Source of the DNA: Plantago ovata
Lineage: Eukaryota; Streptophyta; Magnoliopsida; Lamiales; Plantaginaceae
Direction: 5' to 3'
DNA: 64,000 bases
NCBI GenBank assembly: GCA_028274465.1
Contig: CM051456.1
Span: forward strand, 66,822,753 to 66,886,752
The translations under genes and the position numbers were made by a program. Under the pieces are notes generated by a model, which was not told where the DNA came from, did no database searches, and was given only the letters and a program-made list of their open reading frames with translations. How positions within the stretch are numbered: the first letter of the stretch is position 1; each line of letters begins with the position of its first letter. Below, piece after piece: positions 30,141-40,641 of this stretch.

Positions 30141-30178
30141 AATTCCCCAAACCGAACCTTTGCTTGTCCTCAAGCAAC
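30141..30178 (-). promoter_or_regulatory. Polypurine tract and hairpin of element E
   Basis: The minus strand reads stem TTGCTTG, loop AGGA, stem CAAGCAA, then GGTTTGGGGAATT directly before the 3' LTR TGATGAACG. Confidence 0.75.
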
Positions 30179-30769
30179 TAAGCTAGACTCTAATGCAAAA
30201 AACCAATGCAACACACAAAATGGAGTCTCATGCTAAATGAAATGAACTAATCTATTGAGTCTATCAAAAACTTATGAACAATGACCATACAAATCATAAC
30301 ATGGATATTGGTTGAAGAATGTCTCGATTGACTCATACGCATTCACATATGCACTATGTTAAAAAATATAGTCTCTCGTAACATTCTCTACCTAGACCTA
30401 GTCAGTGACGACGTAATGGAACATGTTAAAATACGAATGGTTGTCCCGTGCCTATGAAACTGAAGACTTACTGCTGTTCACCAAGTTAAGACTTTCCCTC
30501 AAAGAGGTCGAACCAATATTGGCTCTCATCAAACGAAGGAGGGTTCCCTAAAAGTTCACACTCCCCTATTCTACCCATCTCTCGAGCAAAGTCATAAACT
30601 AATCACCTCTTCCTGAATGGCAGGACGAGGGTGGTCTGGAACAGATGACACTCAAACAAACAAAAGACAAACTTTACAGCTCGATTACGAACATTACATG
30701 AATTGAAAAACGACACAAACACTTTGCTAAACTGCTTTTTTGGCTTTGGACCCTTCTTTGCTTTTTTGG

Positions 30770-30882
30770 GGATTTTCTCTTTTTTTTCTTTTTTTTTCTT
30801 TTCCAGATTTTTTCTTTTTCCTGGAATCTTTTCTTTTTTTCCTTTTTTTTTTTCGATTTTTTCCTTTCTTTTTTTTGTATAA
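30770..30882 (-). repeat. Long homopurine run in E 3' UTR
   Basis: About 110 bases almost entirely T and C on the plus strand (purine on the element's sense strand), with CCAG/CTGG as small internal arms. It lies about 600 bases upstream of the PPT. Confidence 0.8.
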
Positions 30883-30936
30883 CCAGCAGTAGCACAACGA
30901 AAAAGAAATTACAATGACTCACAAACGACCTCCCCA

Positions 30937-31069
30937 AACCTATTCGAAAGAATAGGTTGGAGCACAAACTTTACGAAAAAGGAAAACAAACTCACAACAC
31001 TAAAAATCGAAAAACAAGTCATATTGACATCATAACCCCCTCGCCAAACCTATTCGTTAGAATAGGTTT
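30937..31069 (-). repeat. Two hairpin plus purine-tract modules in E 3' UTR
   Basis: AACCTATTC-GAAA-GAATAGGTT (30937-30958) and AAACCTATTC-GTTA-GAATAGGTTT (31046-31069) are perfect stems. Each is joined to a PPT-like run (minus-strand GGTTTGGGGAGG and GGTTTGGCGAGGGGG). Confidence 0.8.
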
Positions 31070-31737
31070 CAAACAAAGGATCACACAATCTCACACTACC
31101 TCCTTCCTAGGCATTTAGCAATCTCAAAGCAAGGTGAAGACTTGTTGCCTCTTAGGTACATAATTACACGGGGAAACAACTACAAGACTCTAACATGCAT
31201 CATCTTATTATAAAGGCCTTCGTGAACCGCAGTAGAGTAAACACCACTAAGTGATGTCGAGACTACCAAGCTTAACTAAGTGCATATATAAATGTGACAA
31301 GCCAAGCGAGAAAAACCTCAAACAACATAGAGATGAAACGCATGGTCAAAGGTCATAACTAGTTAATCTACCCAATAAAAAAGTTCAAAAAATTTGGCAA
31401 TAAACTCCACACAAAAACACGCAAAACTATATTAGGATGAATGTAGTGTATGCAACTAAATACTAAGAAAGCGGTAAACGTGCAAATGCAAACAAAAGGT
31501 TTCACGAGTTTATCATAAGCAAAACAAGTATAGAGATAGCCAGCGATAACCCCCCCAAACCTGAACGTCGTCGCTCGTCCCGAACGTCGAAAGTGGATTT
31601 AAGGTGAGAGCCAACGTGTACCTATAACCTATAGTACTCAAAGAAACTCGTGAGAAACCAAAATAGGTGATAAAAGAGGTAAAAAAAATAAATAAGTTAG
31701 GATAATAGGAGAAAAATGGGGTTCTGAATGAAAATCC

Positions 31738-31955
31738 GGACCTCCGGGTTTCTGGACACCCGGGGCGAACCGCCCCAGGTGGGGGGCGATTCGCCTGGGG
31801 CGTCCGGTACGTCCCGGGTTTCTGGACACCCGGGGCGAACCACCCCAGGTGGGGGGGGGGGGGCGAGTCGCCTGGGGCGTCCAGAATGTCCCAGGTTGCC
31901 TGGACTTGCCAGGCGAATTGCCCCACGTAGGGGCGGTTCGCCAGACTCCTGGTGA
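31738..31955 (-). repeat. Palindrome cluster in element E interior
   Basis: GGGGCG-AAC-CGCCCC, GGGGCG-ATT-CGCC and GGGGCG-GTT-CGCC type units. It includes a 70-bp tandem duplication (GGGTTTCTGGACACCCGG at 31746 and 31816) and a run of G at 31849-31863. Confidence 0.82.
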
Positions 31956-32089
31956 CGCCTTTTTCTTGCCCAAATGCGAAATTATCATCTTAAAACCTAT
32001 TTTATTACCAAAAACATACGAAAACATAAAATAAAACACAATGACATGCTTGAAATAAATATGCATGCAATGCAAAAAGCAATAAAACT

Positions 32090-32105
32090 CCGGGTTGCCT
32101 CCCGG
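32090..32105 (-). other. Conserved post-gag hairpin (loop AGGCAA), element E
   Basis: The minus strand reads CCGGG-AGGCAA-CCCGG after the gag-protease stop. Confidence 0.75.
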
Positions 32106-32152
32106 ACAGCGCCATTGTTTAAAGAATCTCTTACTCGACTTTTTCTCGCTCT

Positions 32153-33985
32153 TTAGTTCTTTTCCTTACGGGTACTAGACTTCCCCTTCATTGATCTCTT
32201 CCTCATACCTAGTAACTGAGAATGAGAATGGACATACACAGCAAGACCAAAGTAGTTAATAGAATGAGAAGCATTGAAGTGAGGACTGGGATCAGATAAG
32301 GCTCGCAACACATGTTGCTTGCCATCCACCTCAATGGTGCAAGTTCTTCGGTAGATGTCGATTACGGAGCGTAGCTTAGTCAAGAACGGTCGCCCCAAGA
32401 GAACAACATCCCCCATTCCCGGTGTAGACGCCGGCATCACAACAAAGTTGGTGTATACAGAAGCTTCACCAATCTTAACCAATACGTTCTTCAGAATGCC
32501 TTCGGGTCGTACAAAGGATCCATCCGCAAGTTGCACAATAGCCTTATGCTCCGAAAGCTCTCCAAGGCCACTCTTCTCAAACACATTCATAGGGAGCACA
32601 TTCGAGTAAAGATCCCGTATCAAGTGTAGCACGGACATCTTCAAGTTCACCAATCCCAACCTTCACATCGAAACTATCAGGAATTGGCTCGGGATCTTCT
32701 TGCTCCTTATTGCTAACATCAAAACCAAGGTCCTTCTCTTCTTCCTTGGCTAGTGGGGGATCACCATCCTTGCAACACTCACAATTAGCAACCTTCTTGA
32801 TAGTGATTTCAACAGGAAGATCACCCACCAAGGTAATAGACATCGACTTCTCAGTGTTGCTAGGCAACTTCCCTTGCTCCCTACTTGCTCCACGGTCAAT
32901 CAACTCTTGCATCTTTTGATGAGCAAGCCTAGTGCTTGCCTCCAACTGATCAAGTCTCGCCCTTGTCTTCTCCGAATCTTCTTCATAACGCTTAAGAAAA
33001 CCTTGGGTGGAATCGACCAATTTCTGTAATTTATCAAAGAGTGTAGCAGACTTGGATTGAGATGCTTCAGTAGGATTTCCACAATGGTCGTTTCCGTAGT
33101 TGCGATTACTACGGTCTACCCAGTAAACACTATCATTGGCCAAATCAGACCTACACATATGAGCCCCATGCCCATAGTTCTTGCATACCCTGCAAACTTC
33201 ATTTGAAAGAGGCTTCCCCATCGAGCTCTTAAGAGCTTGCCTCATCTCATGGGCGAAGCTATGAAACCTATCCCCACTCTCACCGTTCAACTGCACCTCT
33301 GGTTTTACTGGAGCTTCAGTTCCACGCCTTTTGAACATGGCCCTTGGATCCTTGAACTGAGATCCCTTAGCAAGCCTCTCGAAACACGCCGACACATCCT
33401 CGGCGGTCTCCTCCCAGATATTTCCACGGCACTGGAAATCCACCACCTGTTGGCTCTCATAAGTAAGCCCATTATAGAAGTGCTGGACGAGATCAGAAAG
33501 CTCCATCCCATGGTGAGGGCACTTATTCATGAGGTCCTTGAACCTCTCGAGAGCAGTGTAGATGGTCTCATCATAGTCTTTCTTGAAACCACTGATTTGC
33601 GCCTTCAGCGCGGTAGTCAAAGTATGGGGAAAATATTTCTCCATAAAAGTAGAAAACACCTTGGCCCAGGTGTCTAGTGATCCGGCTTCCAGAGAGCCTA
33701 ACCATGCCTTGGCTTTATCGCCAAGCCCCATCGCAAAAACCTTCATTCTCAGCTCGTCATCCGTCACCTCCGTGCTCGGTCTTGGGAGTTGGTTGACGAA
33801 TTCATCGATATCATGCAAATACCCTATCACGTCTTCCCTAGCCAAGCCATAGAACCTCGGGAGTTGCTGGAATATGTGGTTTTTTTATTTCCAAGTCACG
33901 AGTCGCAGGCGAAAGGACAATCGCTGGACCCTTAATTCGCTTCTTGTTGGGTTGAACCCATGATTTCAATAGTGGACGAGCCATC
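32153..33985 (-). pseudogene. gag-protease region of element E
   Basis: Minus strand: an SWVQPNKKRIKGPAIVLS start region, gag domain (AREDVIGYLHDIDEFVNQLP, FMEKYFPHTLTTALKAQISG), zinc knuckle CRVCKNYGHGAHMC, coiled segment, acidic linker and protease C-terminal motif LLGRPFLTKLRSVIDIYRRT. Same order as in B and D. It is broken in about two places. Confidence 0.8.
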
Positions 33986-34133
33986 ACGGAACCTGAATAT
34001 CTGTGACAGGAGTAACTCACAACTGAAAATTAGTCCTTTTAGAAATCGCAAAATTTTGGAGACAAATTAACTACTAACTCTGAGAATTGAATGCTAAAAA
34101 TATAAATAAGCTAAAGAGAAAAAAGGAGTATAG

Positions 34134-34151
34134 TCCCCGGCAACGGCGCCA
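34134..34151 (-). promoter_or_regulatory. Primer binding site, element E
   Basis: The minus strand reads TGGCGCCGTTGCCGGGGA, three bases inside the LTR. Confidence 0.85.
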
Positions 34152-34154
34152 ATT

Positions 34155-35369
34155 TGATGAACGAGATTGTCAGACTCAAGTAATCAAATAAATTTGTTTT
34201 TTAGCCAAAGGCAATTCACAACTACAACGAAAACCAAGGCACGTAGTGTAGAAGTAAAATAACCTCGAGTGTCGATCTCTAAGGACTACAACTAGCTTTA
34301 TCAAATTTAACTTAAACTATAAATCAGAAATCAAGCAAAGCACAGATTTTTCTTATCAATATGATGAGTGATAGTATCGTCATTCAAAGCAACATGTAAT
34401 AATCATGCATGAAGTACTTGAAGTTTGTATAGAGATCTATGATCATGAATTGTCCTACGTGTTCCTTTCAATTCAACACTACGAAGATAGATGGCTTAGA
34501 TAGATCAAAGAAATAAAATAATAAATCAAGTCTTAAACGCGCGAAGCAACTCATGCATAATTAAGAACCCTAGCTAGAAATCACATACTATCACCAACGA
34601 TAGATTGATCTACTCATATTGCAATCAACAAGAATCAAAGCAAGATTGAATGAAAACATGTTGAATGAAGTAAATAAAGCAGAAAAATCGTGAGATACAA
34701 GTTACCAACGAAGGTTGTCAATCTCCGATGAATTACTAACTCACAAGCAAGAATCGAAAATCAAAGATGTCCAATCTCTATGCTAAAGCTTCCAAATCAA
34801 TAAGAAAAAGTGTCTTCTATGCTAATAATTCCCAGAACAGGCTCTAGAGAATTTGTCTCTCAAAATAATGTGAAAAGGTCTGAAAAACGTAAAAAAATAG
34901 GCAAACTATATATAGATGTCGGAAACTCCCAGGCGAACCGCCCCAGGTACCGGGCGAACTGCCCGGGACCGGCAGAGTCGTCTGGTGTGGGGCGAATCGC
35001 CCCACATCCCAGGCGGTTCGCCTGGGACATCCAGACCGGCGAGAGCGAGTTTTTTTGTCTTCTTTTCCTTTTCGGACTCGGATTTTGCCTTCTAGTGACC
35101 TTTAAGCCTTGAAACTCGTCCCCTAGGCCTTGAATCTCATCCGGAACCTTCTAGATACACCATGAATGTCCTCAAAACACCAAAACTTCATCCTCTTCAT
35201 CAATATGCCCATAAACATACGTTTTTTTACCTAAAACCTGAAAAATGCAAAGAAAAGGGAAACGTGACACTATTCTAATAAATGCACTAAAATATAAGCT
35301 AAATTAACCTAGAGGATAGCTAAATTGGTGAAAAAGACTCGAATGAAAGTGTAAAATACACGTTCATCA
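34155..35369 (-). repeat. 5' LTR of element E
   Basis: About 1215 bp, TGATGA/TCATCA ends, close to the LTR of H (25093-26280). The flank beyond 35369 is a G-rich run. Confidence 0.85.
34904..35030 (-). promoter_or_regulatory. LTR promoter of E: palindromes plus TATA box
   Basis: Minus strand: CCCAGGCG-AAC-CGCCTGGG, GTGGGGCG-ATT-CGCCCCAC and CCGGGC-AGTT-CGCCCGG type units, then CTATATATAG at 34906-34915 (plus coordinates). Confidence 0.72.
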
Positions 35370-36230
35370 GGGGGAGGGAGAGATAGGAGGAGGGAAAGCT
35401 ACCAAGGTGCAAAATACGGAAATCATTTTTCGCCCACTACTAGTCGAGGCTCTGCTCGACCTCTACTTCAACACAGTTCCTCAACTATCTTCTACAAAGA
35501 TACTTGGAAACTAGGGGGACATATTACTGTTGAAATATGTCCAGTCCGCATGTACGAACTGGAGCGGTCTAAGAGCGAGACAAAGCATCATGGGCCGTCC
35601 CTCAGGGGGCGCGACCACACCCAAGTATGTCACTAAGGTGTGGTTCGACCAACATAGGGTCCGACCATCCCTAAGAGGCCAACCCTCAAGATAAGCTCAT
35701 TACAAGGACAAGGCACCTATTGAGCTCGAGGAGCATCTCTAGAGCTCGAGGAGGACCTTACGTCAAGGTAACACCCTCTGAGAGAACTAGGCAGAGCACT
35801 ACTCGGACCACATACGTAAGAGGAAGGCACGAGGACCAAGGGCGACCACCCATGGTCGCTCCTTGTGGGGCCCGTCTTCCAGATTACTTCGTGGGACCCA
35901 AAAATTCCATATGGCCCTCTCAACCCTAGCCAAGATGTTTGGGCCAAAGCCCATGGACCTCCTTAATGGGCTTGGGCCTAAGGAGGCTGTAATCTCGTCT
36001 GTACACTTGTCATGATCCTACAAGGAGTGACATTAAAATACTACGAGTATATAAGGAGCTCATTTATTAACCAGCAGGTAAGCATTAACACCTCTCACCT
36101 ACCACTCACCCACCACATTTACTACTTGTACTAGGGAAGCCTCACAACTCCCTACACGTAAATTCGTCACTCCGGTCTGATATCTTACAGACCGGGCAAG
36201 AGACACTAACCCCCCCTCTAGTCTATTTCA
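35370..36230 (+). mobile_element. 3' end of a gypsy-like element: PPT and LTR
   Basis: A purine tract ACTAGGGGGACATA (35511-35524) precedes a sequence beginning TGTTGAAATATGTCC at 35528 and ending CTAGTCTATTTCA at 36230 (703 bp), with a TATATAAGG box at 36050-36058. This has the layout of a PPT and 3' LTR. The partner LTR and coding region are absent. Element E abuts its left side. Confidence 0.5.
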
Positions 36231-36356
36231 GGTACGAGGAAGCTACAAGAAGGTTCCCTATTACTTCAAGAGGAACACTACATGAAGAAGACCTAGAATA
36301 GCTTATTATGACGATCCACTGCGAACTTAGAAAGAAGCACGAATTACCCTTCAACA
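36231..36356. other. Short unassigned stretch
   Basis: 126 bp between the LTR end and the truncated LTR of element I. Nothing recognised. Confidence 0.4.
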
Positions 36357-36906
36357 GACCTCAATCATTAGTTCTCAGGGGCACGAATTTCTTCATACTT
36401 GAACTCTCTAAACTACTAAAAACGCTCTCGTATCTAAACTCCATCTTCTCCGATCAACTATCCCGGCAGACCCTCGCATACTTCGATGCCCTCAAACCGT
36501 CACGTCAATCCCTCAAACCATCGCATTAAGCCCTAAAACCATCAGATCACTCCAAATATCCGACGCCCTCAAACCATCGTGATACTTTCCTAGAAATCAG
36601 CCCCTCAACAGTGTTCAAGGCCGAGAAAATCGTCATTCAATCCCTCAAACGGCGTTCAAAGCCAAACAAGTCGCCTTTCAGACCCTCACCGGATATCAGG
36701 CTAAGTCGATCATATTTTTCTACGTCTTGCATTTACATACTATTCTTTCTTACAACTTACTAACTTGAGCGTCGGAGTCCATACGGCCGGCACCACACTG
36801 GTGCCGCCTTGGAATCTCATGCTCCAGTGCGCTTTTGTTGCCTTGCAGGTCGTCGGTGCCCTCACAATTCGAACGAATTTCAATTGTAGATTTCTGAGCG
36901 TCTACA
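36357..36906 (+). repeat. 5' LTR of element I, truncated at its start
   Basis: It matches 41122-41674 base for base with scattered differences and ends GAGCGTCTACA like the 3' LTR. Confidence 0.85.
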
Positions 36907-36909
36907 ATT

Positions 36910-36928
36910 TGGCGTCGTCTGTGGGAAC
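36910..36928 (+). promoter_or_regulatory. Primer binding site, element I
   Basis: TGGCGTCGTCTGTGGGAAC immediately after the LTR, typical of Tat-lineage elements. Confidence 0.8.
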
Positions 36929-36965
36929 CCGACTATGAAAACAAGGCAATTCACTAGAAGTCGCT

Positions 36966-38340
36966 ATGTCACATTTGCATGACGTATCCGTCAGTGATGA
37001 GCTCGATGCCAACACCGTCAACGCTCAACTCCAAGCCCTTGCTGCCCAGATGAAGGAAAACAATGCCAGAGTCCAACAACTCGAGTCTGAGAACCGTACT
37101 GTCCGGGAGGAGAACCTTGCCTTGAAAGAGAAGGTGGAAGCACTAATCCAGCAGAGCCCATCCGCCAACCTCCAGATGGAAAACGCTGCTCGAATGCCAG
37201 AAGCGGGTTCATCTCGCCCAAGTGGCCCAGATCCCAACATAGCAACTCCATTACACAATCAAGTTGAGGCACGTCGTTTAGCATTCGAGGACCAGGATGT
37301 GGTGATTCCAGTTACTCTAGTGACTCAAGTGTCGAGTAACCCGCCAGGGCCTGCTCCACAATCCACTCCACCAGGGCATACTCAACAATCCATTCCCCCT
37401 GAGACGAACAGGAGAGTCTCCTTCGAAGACGTCAATGCACAAGGGCGTGTTGAGATGTTGCATCAACATCAAATCAATGTAAGTAACTCGAACTCCGTGA
37501 ATCCTCCATTGTAGCATTCCGCAGGTACTCAAAATGAGGAACTGGCCTCCAAACTCGTAAGCCTGGAGGAGATGATCCAAAGAATCCCCAGAGTCCCAGC
37601 TCCGCTTAAGAAGAGCTTACCGAACAGTTTTACGGACTCACCTTTCGTGGATGCCATTGTAATGGTCGAGATGCCCAAAAAATTTAGCTTCCCAACAATG
37701 AAGCTCTACGACGGAACGACAGACCCTGACGATCATGTCTCGCAATATAAGCGGCGGATGTTCACCATCGCTGTCCCTAGAGACCTCCGCGAGGCTTGCA
37801 TGTGCAAGGGATTCGGCTCCAGCCTGGTAGGTCTGGCGTTACAATAGTATACCAATCTCCCTAACAATTACATTGGTTCGTTTGCACAATTAATTGATTG
37901 TTTCGTAGAACAATATGCTAGTAGTCGTAAATTGTTAAAAATGTCAAACGACTTATATAGCGTTCGGCAGCTACCTAACGAAAATCTCAGGGATTATGTC
38001 GGGAGATTCAACAAGGAGAAGGTGTTGATCCCCAACTGCAACAAAGACACCGTAGTGAATGCCTTCCGGAAAGGCTTACCACCGAGCTCTGGATTGTACA
38101 AAGAGATCACTATGTACCCCTGTCGAAGGATGGAGGACGTTCTTGCTAAGGCCTGAGCACAAATCAAGTGGGAGGAAGATGATGCAAATCGGTCATACAT
38201 GCCAAGTCAGAGGGACAACAACGATCGCAGAGAGCCCAGAAGTGACAGACGAGTCAAACGAAGAGCGCCTGACCACCGTGTGAAGCCATATCCAACAGAA
38301 ATTTCAACCCATCGAGGCCTTCAAAGAAAATAGGCACCTT
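36966..38340 (+). pseudogene. gag region of Tat-like element I
   Basis: The N-terminal frame (about 180 residues) is a coiled coil (QLQALAAQMKENNARVQQLE) with a proline-rich tail. Further on come the gag landmarks PFVDAIVMVEMPKKFSFPTM, KLYDGTTDPDDHVSQYKRRM, LRDYVGRFNKE and VVNAFRKGLP. Gag is the RNA-packaging shell protein. It is broken in about three places and followed directly by non-coding sequence. Confidence 0.75.
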
Positions 38341-38657
38341 GCACATTTCAAATGGCATCCAAATAAAGGAGTATAAGTCCCATTATGCAAGTCATCCTTC
38401 AGGTACTTGCAAAAATGTTCATTTGAGATTGAGTTCTCATTAAAAATACACCGATTTGACCAGGGGCATGTCGGTCATCTAACCCGGTAGGCAGGTCAGT
38501 TCATCGCCCCCTCCCCCAAAAGATTCCAAAATATTATTATTTTATTTAATTTTATTTCTCTTTCATCAATTGTGTGGTTCATGTGGATTGTATGTGTCAT
38601 GTGGAACCCACAAAAGAGCCCATTATAAGCCTAAACTATTGTAACAAGAAATGAAAT

Positions 38658-38691
38658 GGGCTTATTTGGGGCTTAAACCCCAAATAAGCCC
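38658..38691. repeat. Perfect 14-bp hairpin
   Basis: GGGCTTATTTGGGG and CCCCAAATAAGCCC are separated by CTTAAA. Nearby text (CCAACCATTGCTAGTGCTCTA at 38703 onward) resembles a MITE terminus, but no matching left end was found. Confidence 0.8.
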
Positions 38692-38882
38692 CAAGTTTAG
38701 AGCCAACCATTGCTAGTGCTCTAAATCTTCCACAGGGATTGAGAAACCAGGACACGTCTCCATACTCTCCATGTTCCGAAGCTCCAATGCACAAAAAACA
38801 ATAAAAATGCTCGCCCATGAAGGCCTACAAACACTTCATGGTCTCACCAGTAACCTATGGATAGATAAACCGTCTCACAGAG

Positions 38883-39668
38883 TTCATTTTTCAAGGCATG
38901 TTCACAATTTCAAGGCCTACAATAATTTCAAGGGATTGAAAAATTCCTCTTACAAAGCTAAATTCATTTTTCAAGGACCGCTCACAATTTCAAGGTCTAC
39001 AATAATTTCAAGGGATTGAAAAATTCCCCTTAGAAATCCAAATTCATTTTTCAAGGCTGCTTACAATTTCAAGGCCTGCAACGATCTCAAGGGACCATAA
39101 AATTCTCTTCTATAACTAGGTTCATTTTTCAAGACCTCCTTACGGTTTCAAGGCCTGAAACAATTTCAAGGGACTAAAAAATCCCCCTTGATAAACAAAT
39201 TTCATTTTTCAAGACTTGTTTACACTTTCTAGACTTGAAACATTTTCAATGGATTAAAAAATTCCCCTTGCTAAACAAATTCCATTTTTCAAGACTTGAA
39301 ACATTTTCAACAAACTAAAATATTCACCTTGCTAAAAAAATTCTATTTTTCACGACTTGTTTACACTTTCAAGGCCTGAAACATTTTCAAGGGACTAAAA
39401 AATTCCCCTTACTAAACAAATTTCATTTTTCAAGACTTGTTTACACTTTCAAGCCTTGAAACATTTTCAAAGGACTAGAAAATCCCTTAAAAAATTAAAG
39501 CTCATTTTTTAAGCCCTCCTTACAATTTCGAGGCCTAAACCAATTCAAAGGGACTCCAAAAAGATCCCTTACATAACCAAGTACATTTTTCAAGGCTTGC
39601 TTACACTTTCAAGGCCTGAAATCAATTCAAGGGGCTAAAAAATTCCCTCTTAAAACGAAATCAATTTG
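38883..39668 (+). repeat. 80-bp tandem array in 3' UTR of element I, about 10 units
   Basis: Units start TTCATTTTTCAAGG at 38883, 38963, 39043, 39121, 39201, 39281, 39341, 39422, 39501 and 39582, giving a period of about 80 bp with one short unit. Copies are moderately diverged. Confidence 0.88.
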
Positions 39669-39682
39669 TCATTCCAACTCAC

Positions 39683-40146
39683 GAACAAAACCAAATGTTG
39701 AGGCCTTGCTTTATAGTTAAGGTCCTCACATCCCTACTCATGAACAAAACTTGAGGCCTTGATCTTTTGTTAAGGTCCTCAAATCGTTACTCACAAACAA
39801 AAACAAAAGTTGAGGTCCTCAAAACTTTATTCACCAACAAAAACCAAAGTTGAGGTATTGCTCCCTAGTTGAGGTCCTCAAATCTTTACTCACCAACAAA
39901 AACAAAAGTTGAGGTCTTGCTCCCTAGTTGAGGTCCACCTTTCTAGTTGAGGTCCTCAAATCTTTACTCACCAACAAAAACAAAAGTTGAGGTCTTGGTC
40001 CCTAGTTGAGGTCCACCTTCCTAGTTGATGTCCTCAAATCTTTACTCACCAACAAAAACAAAAGTTGAGGTCTTACTTTCTAGTTAAGGTCCTCAAATCT
40101 TTACCCACGAATAAAAGTTGAGGTCTTTATCCCCGATTGAGGTCCT
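39683..40146 (+). repeat. 59-bp tandem array in 3' UTR of element I, about 8 units
   Basis: Unit AACAAAAACAAAAGTTGAGG, then TCCTCAAATCTTTACTCACC, 59 bp. Two units carry an extra 19-bp GTTGAGGTCCACC-type insertion. Its sequence is unrelated to the adjacent 80-bp array. Confidence 0.88.
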
Positions 40147-40624
40147 AAAAAATCTCTGAAGGATTAACTCATCTAGAAAAAAGATGAAACTATTCCTCAC
40201 CCTTAATTTGATGGCTTGGAAATTAAAAGAAGCATAGAGCTTTCCAACGCGGAATTTCATAGAAATAAAACAAAGAGAAACTCTTCAAAGTCTTTATGTC
40301 TATACATTACAAGTACAAATCAAAGTCTCAAGACATGAGGGACTCAAAATTAAACATAGCCTGTGCAATGAGAATATACATGAGTTCATCTTAAATTTCG
40401 AAGGTGACAAGTAAGCTTCAACGTTGGAATAAAGGAGACAGGGTCCATTCTAAATGCAAATTACTACGATTTGGTCAACTACAAAAAAGCATTATGGTCG
40501 CTATCTCTCCAAATTTCAAATATATTATCGTGCGCATTGTGCCTTCCCTGGAAATGGAGAATTTCGGTATAAAAATTATGCCAATTAAACTCGAATACTC
40601 TCCAACTCGAGAAAACTCGAATTA

Positions 40625-40641
40625 GAGAGTGGGGGACAAAC
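40625..40641 (+). promoter_or_regulatory. Polypurine tract of element I
   Basis: GAGAGTGGGGGACAAAC lies directly before the 3' LTR start TGTATTGGC. Confidence 0.7.

Larger units (their letters stand above)
29899..35369 (-). mobile_element. Athila-like non-autonomous element E
   Basis: Minus strand: 5' LTR (35369-34155), primer site, gag-protease region (33985-32153), AGGCAA hairpin (32105-32090), palindrome cluster (31955-31738), a long 3' UTR with hairpin and purine tracts, PPT at 30141 and a truncated 3' LTR (30140-29899). Neither pol nor ORF2 is present. Over about 240 bp shared by the two LTRs I see roughly three substitutions and three short indels, so insertion is recent, under about 1 million years at usual plant rates. 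The gag-protease part has about two breaks. Confidence 0.82.

Noticed and set aside
31728-31955. Open frames reading GRFAPG- and GGEPP-like peptides
   Set aside because: They arise from the palindromic GC repeats read in several frames; peptides of the same type appear wherever the palindromes occur.
38883-40146. Regular repeats that might suggest a CRISPR array
   Set aside because: Units are 59-80 bp, contiguous and diverged with no spacers, and the context is a plant retrotransposon UTR.
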